Assembly: GCA_963827335.1 (NCBI GenBank)
Contig: CAWHAP010000015.1
Span: forward strand, 930,001-994,000
DNA: 64,000 nucleotides
Direction of reading: 5' to 3'
Origin: DASQMT01 sp963827335
GTDB lineage: Bacteria; Actinomycetota; Thermoleophilia; Solirubrobacterales; Solirubrobacteraceae
Shown: piece by piece, positions 33,529 to 42,292 of the stretch
How positions within the stretch are numbered: the first letter of the stretch is position 1
Layout of the letters: every line of letters begins with the position of its first letter
The notes under the pieces: model-generated
The model's database searches: none
What the model was told of the DNA's origin: nothing
What the model saw: only the letters and a program-made list of their open reading frames with translations
Program-made: the position numbers and the translations under genes

Positions 33529-34491
33529 ATGTACTGGCGCCGGAGGATCGCCGTGCTCATCGCCCTGGCGGCGATCGCCGGCGCCGCGTACTCGCTGCTC
33601 GCGAGCGAGGGGCGGCTGCGCTCCGGCAGCCCCGCCGCCGCCACGCCGGCGCCGCTGCCCACGGTGGGACCGGCGACCCTGGGGAGCGCCGGCACGGCGC
33701 CCGCGCCGCTCGCCGTGCGGCTCGACGTGCCCGGGGACCCGGTCCGCGTCGTGTTCGACCGTCCGCCCAAGGCGGGCCTCCTCTTCGACCTCGACACGGG
33801 GCAGGTGCTGTGGCGGCGGCGCCCGACGCGCGTGCTCCCGATCGCCTCGCTGACCAAGATGATGACCGCGCTGCTCGTCGCCGAGCGCGTGCCGCGGCGC
33901 GGCCGCGTGCGGATCACGCCCGAGACCCTGCGCTACCACGGGTCGGGCGTCGGGCTGCTGCCGCGCGGCCGGCTGATCGGCGTGCAGACGATGCTGCACG
34001 GGCTGCTGCTCGTGTCGGGCAACGACGCGGCGATCGCGCTCGCCCAGCGCGCCGCGGGCGGGAGCGTGCGGCGCTTCGTGCGCAGGATGAACCAGCGCGC
34101 GCGGGCGATGGGGCTGCTCTGCACGCGCTTCTCCACGCCGAGCGGGATCCGCGACGAGGGCAACCACTCGTGCGCCGGCGACCTGGCGGCGATGGCCCGC
34201 GCCGTCCTGCGGACCCCGCGCCTGGCGCGGATCGTCCGGAAGCGGTCGGCGGTGCTGCGGTTCCCGATCGCGGGCGGCAAGCTCTACCTGTCCAACACGA
34301 ACCCGCTGCTGCGCACGGGCTATCGTGGCGTCACGGGGGTCAAGACCGGCTACACGGTCGCCGCGGGCCGCTGTCTCGTCGCGACGGCGCGGAGAGGGCA
34401 GCGGCGGCTGGGCGTCGTCCTGCTCAGATCCCCGGACCCCGGGCGGCAGGCGCGCCGCCTCCTGGACCGCGGCTTTCGCCTCGACCGCTGA
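33529..34491 (+). CDS. D-alanyl-D-alanine carboxypeptidase (penicillin-binding protein, S11 type)
   Basis: This 320-residue exported protein has an N-terminal signal anchor (RRIAVLIALAAIAGAAYSLLA), a low-complexity linker, and the serine peptidase fold. SLTK near residue 107 (SxxK), SGN near 163 (SxN) and KTGYT near 272 (KTG) are all intact. It trims the terminal D-Ala of peptidoglycan stem peptides outside the membrane. It lacks the C-terminal PBP5-type domain, as in many actinobacterial members. It lies between the rhomboid gene and fni without overlap. Confidence 0.92.
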   Translation: MYWRRRIAVLIALAAIAGAAYSLLASEGRLRSGSPAAATPAPLPTVGPATLGSAGTAPAPLAVRLDVPGDPVRVVFDRPPKAGLLFDLDTGQVLWRRRPTRVLPIASLTKMMTALLVAERVPRRGRVRITPETLRYHGSGVGLLPRGRLIGVQTMLHGLLLVSGNDAAIALAQRAAGGSVRRFVRRMNQRARAMGLLCTRFSTPSGIRDEGNHSCAGDLAAMARAVLRTPRLARIVRKRSAVLRFPIAGGKLYLSNTNPLLRTGYRGVTGVKTGYTVAAGRCLVATARRGQRRLGVVLLRSPDPGRQARRLLDRGFRLDR

Positions 34492-34524
34492 CCCTGCGCG
34501 CCATGTGATCCGTAGGAGGTACCG

Positions 34525-35541
34525 ATGGCGCCCGACGACCCGACCGCTCCCGGCCGCAAGGCCGACCACCTCCGCATCGCCGCCGAGCCGGGCATCGAGC
34601 ACGCCCGCGGCGCCGGGCTGGAGGAGGTGCGCCTGCGCCACCGCGCCCTGCCCGAGCGCGACCTCGACGACGTGAGCCTGCGCTGCGACCTCCTGGGCGC
34701 CGGGCTCGGCGCGCCGCTGCTCGTCTCGGCCATGACCGGGGGCACCGCCGAGGCCGCCGAGGTCAACGCCCGGCTCGCACACGCGGCGGCCGAGCACCGG
34801 ATCGGGCTCGTGCTCGGCTCGGGGCGGCCGCTGCTCGACGACCCGTCGCTGCTGCCGACCTACCGCGTCGCCGGCGGCCCGCGCCCGCCGCTGCTGCTCG
34901 CCAACCTCGGCGCGGCCCAGGTGCGCGGTCCGGGCGCGCCGCAGCGCGCCGAGCGGCTGGTCGAGCTGCTCGACGCCGACGGCCTCACGATCCACCTCAA
35001 CCCGGTCCAGGAGGCGGTGCAGCCCGAGGGGCAGCCGGCGTTCTCCGGCGTGCTGGACGGGATCGCGGCGATCGTGGCGCGGCTCGCGCCGCGGCCGGTC
35101 GTCGTCAAGGAGGTCGGCTTCGGGCTCGACGGCGAGGACGTCGCGCTGCTCGCCGGGGCGGGGGTCGCCGCGGTCGACGTCGCCGGCGCGGGCGGCACGA
35201 ACTGGGCGCTGATCGAGGGCCGGCGCGACACGCGCGCCGGCGCGGTCGCCTCCGCGTTCGCCGCGTGGGGCACGCCGACGGCCGCGGCGATCCGCGCGGC
35301 GCGCGCCGCGGCCCCCGACCTGCCCGTGATCGCGTCGGGCGGCCTGCGCGACGGGGTCGACGCGGCGAAGTGCCTCGCGCTCGGCGCGGTCGCCGCCGGG
35401 CTCGCGCGGCCGCTGCTGATCGCCGCGCGCGAGGACCGCGCGGGCGCGGCGGTCGGCGCGCTGGTCGCGCAGCTGCGGGTGGCGACGTGGGCCGCCGGCG
35501 CCGCCGCCTCCGCCGCGCTGGGCGAGAGGCACCTGCAGTGA
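34525..35541 (+). CDS. fni: Isopentenyl-diphosphate delta-isomerase, type 2 (FMN)
   Basis: This 338-residue FMN enzyme interconverts isopentenyl and dimethylallyl diphosphate, feeding carotenoid synthesis. Motifs: RKADHLRIA near 11, LLVSAMTGGTAEAAEVNARLA near 64, LLANLGAAQ near 124, HLNPVQEAVQPEG near 152, VVKEVGFGL near 193 and the FMN phosphate loop ASGGLRDGVDAAK near 271. A consensus AGGAGGT lies four bases before the ATG. It overlaps crtI by four bases (GTGA), so it belongs to the carotenoid operon and sets its precursor supply. Confidence 0.93.
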   Translation: MAPDDPTAPGRKADHLRIAAEPGIEHARGAGLEEVRLRHRALPERDLDDVSLRCDLLGAGLGAPLLVSAMTGGTAEAAEVNARLAHAAAEHRIGLVLGSGRPLLDDPSLLPTYRVAGGPRPPLLLANLGAAQVRGPGAPQRAERLVELLDADGLTIHLNPVQEAVQPEGQPAFSGVLDGIAAIVARLAPRPVVVKEVGFGLDGEDVALLAGAGVAAVDVAGAGGTNWALIEGRRDTRAGAVASAFAAWGTPTAAAIRAARAAAPDLPVIASGGLRDGVDAAKCLALGAVAAGLARPLLIAAREDRAGAAVGALVAQLRVATWAAGAAASAALGERHLQ

Positions 35542-37013
35542 GGGCCGTCGTCGTCGGCGCCGGACTGGGCGGCCTGGCCACCGCGCTGCGCCTCCAGGGC
35601 CTCGGTGCGGAGGTGACCGTCGTCGAGCAGCGCGAGCGGCCCGGCGGCCGCGCGTCCCAGCTGCGCACGGACGGGTTCACCTGGGACACCGGTCCGTCCC
35701 TGCTGACGATGCCGTGGGTGCTCGAGGAGACGTTCGCCGCGGGCGGGCTCGACCTGCACGACGAGCTCACCCTGCACCGGCTCGACCCGCTCTACCGGAT
35801 CCGCTGGGCGGCCGGGGGCGAGCACCTCGACTTCTCGTCCGACGTCGCCGTGCTGCGCGCACAGGTGGCGAAGTTCTCCGCGCGCGACGCGGGCCGCGTC
35901 GAGCCGTTCCTCGCGGCGCTCAAGCCGATCTACGAGCGCGGCATCCTCGCCGCGGGGCGGCGGTCGTTCACGTCCCCGCTGGACTTCGCGCGCCTCGTGC
36001 CCGACATGGTGCGGCTCGACGCCCTGCGGCCGCTGCACTCGTTCGTCGCGCGCTGGTTCGAGCACCCGCGCGTGCGGGAGGCGTTCTCGTTCCACTCGCT
36101 GTTCATCGGCGGCGACCCCTACCGCGTGCCCGCGATCTACGCGGCGCTCGTCTACCTGCAGGTCCTCGACGGCGGCTGGTACGCCGAGGGCGGGACCTAC
36201 GCGGTGGTCGAGGCGATGGCCGCGCCGCTCGACGTGCGCTGCGGCGAGGCGGTCGCGGCGATCGAGCACGCCGGCGGCCGCGTGACCGGCGTCCGGCTCG
36301 CGGGCGGGGAGCGGATCGCCGCCGACGTGGTCGTGTCGAACGCCGACGTGCTGCGCACCCACGAGCTGGTCGGGCGGCCCGCGCCGCGCCGCCGGCTGCG
36401 CGAGACGATGTCCTGCTTCCTGCTCTACCTCGGCACGGACCGGCCGATGGACGCGCTCCTGCACCACACGCTGCTGGTGGGCGACGGCTACCGCGAGTTC
36501 ATCCGCGCGGTCACGCGCGGCCGCGAGCTGCCGCGCACGTTCTCCACCTACGTCCACGCGCCCGCGCGCACCGAGCCGGCGATGGCCCCGCCGGGCGGCG
36601 ACTCGCTCGCCGTGCTGCTGCCCGTGCCGAACCTGCGCGCCGGGCTCGACTGGGACCGCGACGGCGACCGGCTGCGCGACGCGCTGCTGGCCGACATGGA
36701 GACGAGCTTCGGGCTGGTCGGGATCGGCGACGCGATCGTCGCCGAGCACCGCATGACGCCGCTGGACTTCGCCCGCGAGCTCGGCGCCGTGTGGGGCAAC
36801 GCGTTCGCCGTCGAGCCGACGCTGCACCAGTCGGCGTACTTCCGCCAGCCGAACCGCGACCGGCGGCTCGGCGGCCTGTACTTCACCGGCGGCGGGACGC
36901 ATCCGGGCGCGGGCGTGCCGGGCGTGCTGCTCGGCGCCGAGGTGACGGCGGGCCTGATCGCGGCCGATCGCGGCCTGCGGCCCCGCGCCGCGCGGGCGAA
37001 GGCCCTGCGATGA
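35538..37013 (+). CDS. crtI: Phytoene desaturase CrtI
   Basis: This 491-residue FAD enzyme desaturates phytoene towards lycopene. It has the N-terminal dinucleotide fold VVVGAGLGGLATALRLQGLGAEVTVVEQ, then RPGGRASQLRTDGFTWDTGPSLLTMPWVLEE near 35-65, typical of bacterial CrtI. VPAIYAALVYLQVLDGGWYAEGGTYAVVEAMA lies near 197-228, and the C-terminal signature is GLYFTGGGTHPGAGVPGVLLGAEV near 443. Full length. It overlaps both fni and crtB by four bases. Confidence 0.95.
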   Translation: MRAVVVGAGLGGLATALRLQGLGAEVTVVEQRERPGGRASQLRTDGFTWDTGPSLLTMPWVLEETFAAGGLDLHDELTLHRLDPLYRIRWAAGGEHLDFSSDVAVLRAQVAKFSARDAGRVEPFLAALKPIYERGILAAGRRSFTSPLDFARLVPDMVRLDALRPLHSFVARWFEHPRVREAFSFHSLFIGGDPYRVPAIYAALVYLQVLDGGWYAEGGTYAVVEAMAAPLDVRCGEAVAAIEHAGGRVTGVRLAGGERIAADVVVSNADVLRTHELVGRPAPRRRLRETMSCFLLYLGTDRPMDALLHHTLLVGDGYREFIRAVTRGRELPRTFSTYVHAPARTEPAMAPPGGDSLAVLLPVPNLRAGLDWDRDGDRLRDALLADMETSFGLVGIGDAIVAEHRMTPLDFARELGAVWGNAFAVEPTLHQSAYFRQPNRDRRLGGLYFTGGGTHPGAGVPGVLLGAEVTAGLIAADRGLRPRAARAKALR

Positions 37014-37840
37014 CCACCGCCGTCCCGCGGACCGAGCCGGTCGCGGCGCCGCCGCTCGCGGAGGCGCGCGCGACGACGAACCGCGTCGCGCGCACGTTCG
37101 CGCTCGCCTGCCGGCTGCTCCCGCGCGCGATCCGCGCGGACGTCTACCTGCTCTACGTCGTCTTCCGCGCGCTCGACGACCTCGTGGACGACCGGCGGCC
37201 GGAGGCCGCCGAGCGGGTCGCCGCGGTCGAGGCCTGGGCGGCGGGCCGGCCCGGCGAGCGCACGCCTGAGGTCGCCGTGCTCGAGGACCTCGCCACGCGC
37301 CATCCGCTCCCGCGCGCGGCGCTGGCCGACTTCTGCGAGGGGATGCGCTGGGACCTCGAGGGATGCGCGTTCTCCTCGGAGGCCGAGCTGGACGCCTACT
37401 GCTACCGCGTGGCCGGGACGGTCGGGATCGTGATGGCGTCCTTGCTGGGGACCGACGACGAGGCCCGCGCCCTGCCCGCCGCGGCGGCGCTCGGCATGGC
37501 GATGCAGCGCACGAACATCCTGCGCGACCTCGACGAGGACGGCGCCGCGGGCCGCGTGTACCTCGCGCGCGAGACCACCGATCGGTACGGCGCGCCGGTC
37601 CCGGGCACGCGCGAGGCCCTGCTGCGCGACCAGATCGCCAGGGCGGACGCCCGCTACGACGAGGGGCTCGCCGGGGTGCGCCTCCTGCGCAGCGGCCGCG
37701 CGGCGGTCCGCGCCGCCGGGTGGATGTACCGTGAGATCCTGCGCCAGATCGAGCGCGACGGCTACGGCGCGACGCCCGGCCGCGCGACCGTGCGGCGCCG
37801 CCGCAAGCTGTGGATCGCCGCGCGCCGCAGTGCCGGATGA
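37010..37840 (+). CDS. crtB: Phytoene synthase CrtB
   Basis: This 276-residue enzyme condenses two geranylgeranyl diphosphates into phytoene. The first Asp-rich motif is in ALDDLVDD near 51 and the second in MQRTNILRDLDEDGAAGRVYLARE near 160-183; both are intact. CYRVAGTVGIVMASLLG near 130 is also conserved. The N-terminus ARTFALACRLLPRAIRADVYLLY fits the family. The supplier of GGPP (crtE/idsA) is not in this window. A hairpin follows 18 bases after the stop and probably ends the fni-crtI-crtB transcript in part. Confidence 0.95.
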   Translation: MTTAVPRTEPVAAPPLAEARATTNRVARTFALACRLLPRAIRADVYLLYVVFRALDDLVDDRRPEAAERVAAVEAWAAGRPGERTPEVAVLEDLATRHPLPRAALADFCEGMRWDLEGCAFSSEAELDAYCYRVAGTVGIVMASLLGTDDEARALPAAAALGMAMQRTNILRDLDEDGAAGRVYLARETTDRYGAPVPGTREALLRDQIARADARYDEGLAGVRLLRSGRAAVRAAGWMYREILRQIERDGYGATPGRATVRRRRKLWIAARRSAG

Positions 37841-37857
37841 TCCGCCGCGCGCCGCGC

Positions 37858-37877
37858 CGGCGGGATCCTGCCCGCCG
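37858..37877 (+). terminator. Stem-loop after crtB
   Basis: CGGCGGG-ATCCTG-CCCGCCG is a perfect seven-base-pair stem with a six-base loop, 17 bases past the crtB stop. There is no T-run. It may separate the fni-crtI-crtB unit from the following genes. Confidence 0.45.
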
Positions 37878-37898
37878 TTCCGCGGGTAGGGCGTTCGC

Positions 37899-38852
37899 GT
37901 GCGGCGAGCGCCCCGCGACGTCATCATCCTCCGCCGCCGGCTCGTGGCGCTCGGTGTGCTGCTCGCGCTCGGCGTGGGCGTCGCCGCGGTCGCCGGCGCC
38001 TTCTCCGGCGACGACGCGCCGCCCGCCGCGCACGCGCCGTCCGGCGGGGCGCAGCCCGCGCCGGCGCCGCCCGAGCTGCCCGGCGGCGGCCGGTCGATCC
38101 TGCCCGAGCGGCGGGTCGTCGCGTACTACGGCGCGCCGCAGGACCCCGAGCTCGGGGCGCTCGGCGTCGGCAGCCCCGGCGCGGCCGCACGCCGGCTCGC
38201 GCAGCAGGCCCGGCCCTACCGGCGGGCGCGCCGCCCCGTGCTGCCTGCGCTGGAGCTGATCACGGTGATCGCCAACGCCGACCCGGGCACGGACGGCATG
38301 TACCGCACGCGCCAGCCGGACGCCGTGATCCGCCGCTACCTGCGCGCCGCGCGCAGGTTCGGGATGCTGCTGGTGCTCGACATCCAGCCCGGCCGCTCGG
38401 ACTTCTTCACCGAGGCGACCCGGCTGGAGCGGTGGCTGCGCGAGCCGGACGTCGGCCTCGCGCTCGACCCCGAGTGGCGCGTGCGCGGGAGCGAGGTGCC
38501 GGGCCAGGTGATCGGGCACGTCGGCGCGCGCGAGGTCAACGCGACGTCGGCCTGGCTGGCGCAGCTCGTGGCGCGGCGCGATCTCCCGGAGAAGCTCGTC
38601 ATCGTGCACCAGTTCACCGACGACATGGTCGACGACACGCAGCTCCGGCGCCGCGACGGGCTGGCGATGGTGCTGAACGCCGACGGCTTCGGCACCGCCG
38701 CCGCGAAGATCTCCAAGTACCACGCGTTCACGCGCGCCGCGCGGACGTTCGACCAGGGCTTCAAGCTCTTCTACCGGGAGGACGTGGGGCTCATGCGCCC
38801 CGCGGACGTGCTGGCGCTGCGCCCGCCCCCGGACGTCGTGGTGTACGAGTAG
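37899..38852 (+). CDS. Exported protein of unknown function inside the carotenoid block
   Basis: This 317-residue protein has an N-terminal signal anchor (RRRLVALGVLLALGVGVAAVAGAF), an Ala/Pro linker, and a globular domain with alternating strands and helices suggestive of a TIM-type barrel. Examples are RRVVAYYGAPQDPELGALGVG near 69, LELITVIANADPGTDGMYRTR near 115, FGMLLVLDIQPGRSDFF near 150, GLALDPEWRVRGSEVPG near 187, EKLVIVHQFTDDMV near 228 and LAMVLNADGFG near 255. The acidic-rich strand ends recall glycosidases or polysaccharide-binding folds, but I cannot name the family. It starts with GTG, 58 bases after crtB; cruF begins three bases after its stop, so it is transcribed with the later carotenoid genes. 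Confidence 0.75.
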   Translation: MRRAPRDVIILRRRLVALGVLLALGVGVAAVAGAFSGDDAPPAAHAPSGGAQPAPAPPELPGGGRSILPERRVVAYYGAPQDPELGALGVGSPGAAARRLAQQARPYRRARRPVLPALELITVIANADPGTDGMYRTRQPDAVIRRYLRAARRFGMLLVLDIQPGRSDFFTEATRLERWLREPDVGLALDPEWRVRGSEVPGQVIGHVGAREVNATSAWLAQLVARRDLPEKLVIVHQFTDDMVDDTQLRRRDGLAMVLNADGFGTAAAKISKYHAFTRAARTFDQGFKLFYREDVGLMRPADVLALRPPPDVVVYE

Positions 38853-38855
38853 GGC

Positions 38856-39578
38856 ATGCGCGCGTCCCGACGGCTGCTCGCCGCGCTCGCCGCGGCCCAG
38901 GTCGCCTACGGCCAGCTGCCGGGACGGCGCGGGCCGGGGTCGACGCGCGCGCTCGTCGGGTTGATGCTCGCGACGTCGGCGACCGAGGCGGCGCAGGCGC
39001 GGGGCGCGCGCAGGGGCGGGCTGCCGGTGGCGGTCGCCGGCGCGGTCGGGTTCGCCGCGGAGCTGCACGGCGTGGCCACCGGCCGGCCGTTCGGGCGCTA
39101 CGCCTACTCGGGGCAGCTCGGGCCGCGGGTGGGCGGCGTGCCGCTGCTCGCCGCGGCGGCGTGGGCGATGATGGCGCGGCCGTCGTGGGTCGTGGCGGGG
39201 CACCTGGCGCGCCGGCGCCTGCCGCGAGTCGCGCTCGCGGCGGGCGCGCTCACCGCGTGGGACGTCTTCCTCGATCCGCGCATGGCGCGCGAGGGGTACT
39301 GGAGCTGGCCCGGCGGCGGGCGCTACGAGGGCGTGCCGGCATCGAACTTCCTCGGCTGGTGGGTGACGGGCGCCGGCGTGTTCGCGCTGTGGTCGCTGCT
39401 GGACGGCGAGCCGCCGGACGCGCGCGACGACGAGGCGCTCGCGCTCTACGTGTGGACGTGGGCGGGGGAGACGTTCGCCAACGCCGTGCTGTGGCGGCGG
39501 CCGCGGGTCGCCGCCGCGGGGGCGGCGGCGATGGGCGCGTTCGCCGTGCCGGGGCTGGGGCGGCGATGGCGCGGGTAG
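38856..39578 (+). CDS. cruF: Carotenoid 1',2'-hydratase, CruF family
   Basis: This 240-residue membrane protein of the carotenoid-biosynthesis family (PF04240 type) has signature segments in order. These are ELHGVATGRPFGRYAYSGQLGPRVGGVPLLAAAAWAMM near 69-106, LTAWDVFLDPRMAREGYWSWPGGGRYEGVPASNFLGWW near 129-167 and YVWTWAGETFANAVLWRR near 196-214. CruF adds water across the end double bond of acyclic psi ends, giving 1'-hydroxy carotenoids. About six or seven helices. It starts three bases after the preceding stop and overlaps the next desaturase gene by 13 bases. Confidence 0.88.
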   Translation: MRASRRLLAALAAAQVAYGQLPGRRGPGSTRALVGLMLATSATEAAQARGARRGGLPVAVAGAVGFAAELHGVATGRPFGRYAYSGQLGPRVGGVPLLAAAAWAMMARPSWVVAGHLARRRLPRVALAAGALTAWDVFLDPRMAREGYWSWPGGGRYEGVPASNFLGWWVTGAGVFALWSLLDGEPPDARDDEALALYVWTWAGETFANAVLWRRPRVAAAGAAAMGAFAVPGLGRRWRG

Positions 39579-41008
39579 CGGTCGTCGGGGCCGGGGTCGG
39601 CGGGCTCGCGGCCGGGATCCGGCTCGCCGCGCTCGGCCACCGGGTCGTGGTGCTCGAGGCCGCGCCGGCGGCGGGCGGGAAGGTCGGGCGCGTCGCGCAG
39701 GGCGGGTTCGCGTGGGACTCGGGGCCGTCGCTGCTGACCATGCCGTGGGTGCTCGAGGCGCTGTTCGCCGAGACCGGCGCGCCGCTCGGGGACGAGCTCG
39801 AGCTGCTGCCCGTGGAGCCCGTGACGCGCTACCGCTTCGCCGACGGCAGCGGCTTCGACCTGTCCGCCGACCCGGACCGCTCGCGGGCGGCGCTGGACGC
39901 GTGGCGTCCGGGGGCGGGCGCCGAGTGGGCGCGGTTCCTCGCCACGTGCGAGCGGATGTGGACGGCATCGGCGCCGGTGCTCGCGGGGCCGGCGCCGTGG
40001 CCGCCGCGCCGCCCGCGGCCCGGGGACCCCCGGCCGTCGCCGCGCGCGCTCGCGGCGGTCAAGCCCTGGTGGACCCTGCGGCAGCTCGCGCGGGCGCACA
40101 CCGGCGATCCCCGGCTCGCGATGGTGATCGAGCGGTTCGCGACCTACGCGGGCGCCGACCCACGGCGGGCGCCGGCCGCGCTCGCGCTGGCCGGCTACGT
40201 CGAGCACGCCTGGGGCGCCTGGCATCCCCGCGGCGGGCTCTACGCGCTCGTCGAGGCGCTCGTGCGACGCCTGGAGGCGCTCGGCGGCGAGCTGCGCCCG
40301 GGGACGCCGGCGCGTCGCGTCGTGCTCGTCGCCGACTGGGGCGGGAAGGGGTCCCGGGTGGCGGGGATCGAGACCGACGACGGGCTCGTCCGCGCCGACG
40401 CGGTCGTCGCGGCCGTCGACGCGGAGGCGGTCCACCGCGATCTCCTGGGACGCCCGCGGCGCGCACGCGAGCGGTCGGTGTCCGGCCTCGCGCTCATGCT
40501 CGGCCTGCGCGGCCGCACCCCCGACCTCGCGCACCACGCGATCACCTTCCCGGCCGACTACGACGCGGAGTTCGACGACGTCTTCGCCCACCGGCGGCCG
40601 GTGCGCGACCCGGCGCTCTACGTCAGCGCACCGTCGGCGACCGATCCCGGCGAGGCGCCCGCCGGCGCGGAGCACTGGTTCGTGCTGGTCAACGCGCCGG
40701 CGATCGGCGACGCGGCCGACTGGGACGCCGAGGCGGAGCGGATCGTCGACCGGCTCGGCGTGCGCGACCGGGTCGTGGCCCGTGCGCTGCGCACGCCCGG
40801 CGACCTCGAGCGCGAGACCGGCGCGGTGGCCGGGGCGATCTACGGCGTCGCGCCGCACGGCCGGCTCGGGACGCTGCGGCGGCCGGCGACCACCGTGCGC
40901 GGCATCCGCGGCCTCCGGCTCGTCGGTGGCACGGTCCATCCCGGCGGCGGGCTGCCGCTCGTGCTCCTCGGGGCGGCGAGGGCCGCGCACGAGATCGGGC
41001 CCGCGTGA
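39566..41008 (+). CDS. CrtI-family carotenoid desaturase (CrtD-like)
   Basis: This 480-residue FAD protein is related to the first CrtI but clearly diverged. It has VAVVGAGVGGLAAGIRLAALGHRVVVLE at the N-terminus, GGFAWDSGPSLLTMPWVLEALF near 46-67, a middle region AWGAWHPRGGLYALVEALVRRL near 213, and the C-terminal GLRLVGGTVHPGGGLPLVLLGA near 448. Directly after cruF, the best guess is a 3',4'-desaturase (CrtD) acting on 1'-hydroxylated ends; a ketolase-type (CrtO-like) role is less likely. It overlaps both neighbours, so the order cruF-crtD-hydrolase is one translational unit. Confidence 0.82.
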   Translation: MARVAVVGAGVGGLAAGIRLAALGHRVVVLEAAPAAGGKVGRVAQGGFAWDSGPSLLTMPWVLEALFAETGAPLGDELELLPVEPVTRYRFADGSGFDLSADPDRSRAALDAWRPGAGAEWARFLATCERMWTASAPVLAGPAPWPPRRPRPGDPRPSPRALAAVKPWWTLRQLARAHTGDPRLAMVIERFATYAGADPRRAPAALALAGYVEHAWGAWHPRGGLYALVEALVRRLEALGGELRPGTPARRVVLVADWGGKGSRVAGIETDDGLVRADAVVAAVDAEAVHRDLLGRPRRARERSVSGLALMLGLRGRTPDLAHHAITFPADYDAEFDDVFAHRRPVRDPALYVSAPSATDPGEAPAGAEHWFVLVNAPAIGDAADWDAEAERIVDRLGVRDRVVARALRTPGDLERETGAVAGAIYGVAPHGRLGTLRRPATTVRGIRGLRLVGGTVHPGGGLPLVLLGAARAAHEIGPA

Positions 41009-41778
41009 GCCTGGCGGCGGATCCGCGCCGGGCCCTCGGGATGGCGCTGCTCCTCGTGGTCCTCGCCCTCGCGGGCTGCCACGGCGGCGGGCTGACCGAG
41101 GAGCGGCGCGGGGATCTCGTGTACGCGACGGGCGGCGAGGGGCCTGCGCGGGTGACGGTGATCCGGCGCGCGGACGCGGACGGGCCGCTGCCCGTGGTGC
41201 TCTTCCTGCACGGCTGGGGCGCGACCGAGCCGCGCTTCTACCGCGGCTGGCTCGAGCACCTGGCCCGCGCGGGCAACGCCGTGATCTACCCGCGCTACCA
41301 GGACTCCGTCGCCGAGCCGCCGACGCAGGTGCTCGGCAACGCGCTCGTCGGCGTGCGGATCGCGCTCGGCGAGATCGACGCGGACCGCGCCTCGCTCGTC
41401 GTCGCCGGCCACTCGGCGGGCGGCGGCCTCGCGGCGGACTACGCGGCGATCGCGCAGCGGACCGGGCTGCCGGTGCCGCGCGCCGTCTTCAGCGTGTACC
41501 CCGGCCGGGCGTTCCGCGGGATCCCGTTCGGGATCCCACCCGCCGGACCGGTGCCCGGCGGCGTCGAGCTGCGCGTGCTGACGGGCGCGGCCGACCGCGT
41601 GGTCGACCCGCGCGACGCCCGCGCGATCGTCGCGGGGGCGGCGACCCGCGACCGCCGGCTCGAGACGATCCGCGCGCCCGGCGCCAGCGACCACCTCGGC
41701 CCCCAGCGGGAGACCGCGGTCGCGCGCGAGACGTTCTGGCGCCGGCTCGACGCGCTGATCGCGGACGCGCGGCGGTGA
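41005..41778 (+). CDS. Putative lipoprotein alpha/beta hydrolase
   Basis: This 257-residue protein starts with a signal helix and lipobox-like LALAGCHGGG near residue 20-29, so it may be anchored by lipid outside the membrane. The hydrolase core has VVLFLHGWGATEPRFYRGW near 65 (oxyanion HGW), the nucleophile Ser in VVAGHSAGGGLAADYAAI near 134 (GHSAGG), an Asp in GAADRVVDP near 194 and a His in GASDHLGPQ near 229. An esterase or lipase for an envelope or carotenoid ester substrate is possible. GTG overlaps the desaturase stop. Confidence 0.8.
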   Translation: MSLAADPRRALGMALLLVVLALAGCHGGGLTEERRGDLVYATGGEGPARVTVIRRADADGPLPVVLFLHGWGATEPRFYRGWLEHLARAGNAVIYPRYQDSVAEPPTQVLGNALVGVRIALGEIDADRASLVVAGHSAGGGLAADYAAIAQRTGLPVPRAVFSVYPGRAFRGIPFGIPPAGPVPGGVELRVLTGAADRVVDPRDARAIVAGAATRDRRLETIRAPGASDHLGPQRETAVARETFWRRLDALIADARR

Positions 41779-41793
41779 CGGCGGACGGTCGGC

Positions 41794-42210
41794 TCAGCCG
41801 CGCCGCAGCCCCACGTACTGCAGCACGGCGAACCCGGCCACGCCGACCGCCTGGACCGCGACGACGACCTGCCCCGCGAGCGTCGGCGAGAACCCGTCGA
41901 GCGCGAGCAGCAGGAACGAGTCGGCCGCCCACGCCAGGTTGAGCCCGATCACGGCCCAGACGGCGGGGACCGGCATCGCCGCCCGGGTCGCCAGGCGCGC
42001 CACGCCCGCCGCGTACACGACGAGGAAGAGCCCGATCGCCACGAGCGCCGCGGCCGGCACGCCGAGCCAGTCCGACAGCACCGCGGCACCCGCGGCGTAG
42101 GCGACGGCGTTCGCGCCCGTGACGATCGCGTCCAGCTTGAGCGCGCCCCGCAGCAGCTTCCCGCCGGCCGCCGGCATCCGCTCGACCCGCATCGCACCTT
42201 GCGTGTTCAT
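41794..42210 (-). CDS. Small four-helix membrane protein, function unknown
   Basis: This 138-residue protein has a short basic N-terminus and four helices (LDAIVTGANAVAYAAGAAVL, AALVAIGLFLVVYAAGVARLA, VPAVWAVIGLNLAWAADSFLLLALDG, TLAGQVVVAVQAVGVAGFAVLQYVGL). This resembles the short integral-membrane proteins often annotated without function. ATG 42210 was preferred because GAGGAGG precedes it by six bases; an upstream ATG at 42243 would add 11 residues. It is convergent with the hydrolase gene. Confidence 0.72.
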   Translation of the reverse strand: MNTQGAMRVERMPAAGGKLLRGALKLDAIVTGANAVAYAAGAAVLSDWLGVPAAALVAIGLFLVVYAAGVARLATRAAMPVPAVWAVIGLNLAWAADSFLLLALDGFSPTLAGQVVVAVQAVGVAGFAVLQYVGLRRG

Positions 42211-42292
42211 CTCGAACCTCCTCGGCATCGTGTTGACCGCCATGACGATGCCGGGCGCGGCGCGTCCCGTCGATTACCCGTGAGGTAAGACG

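Noticed and set aside
34860..39968. A 1702-codon open frame on the minus strand across the carotenoid genes
   Set aside because: It is antisense to six well-supported genes; in GC-rich DNA the opposite strand lacks stop codons, and the translation is Arg/Ala/Pro low complexity with no domain.
42274..42288. TTACC-CGTGA-GGTAA inverted repeat near the small membrane protein gene
   Set aside because: Five-base arms occur by chance at this scale, and it has no fixed relation to a promoter.
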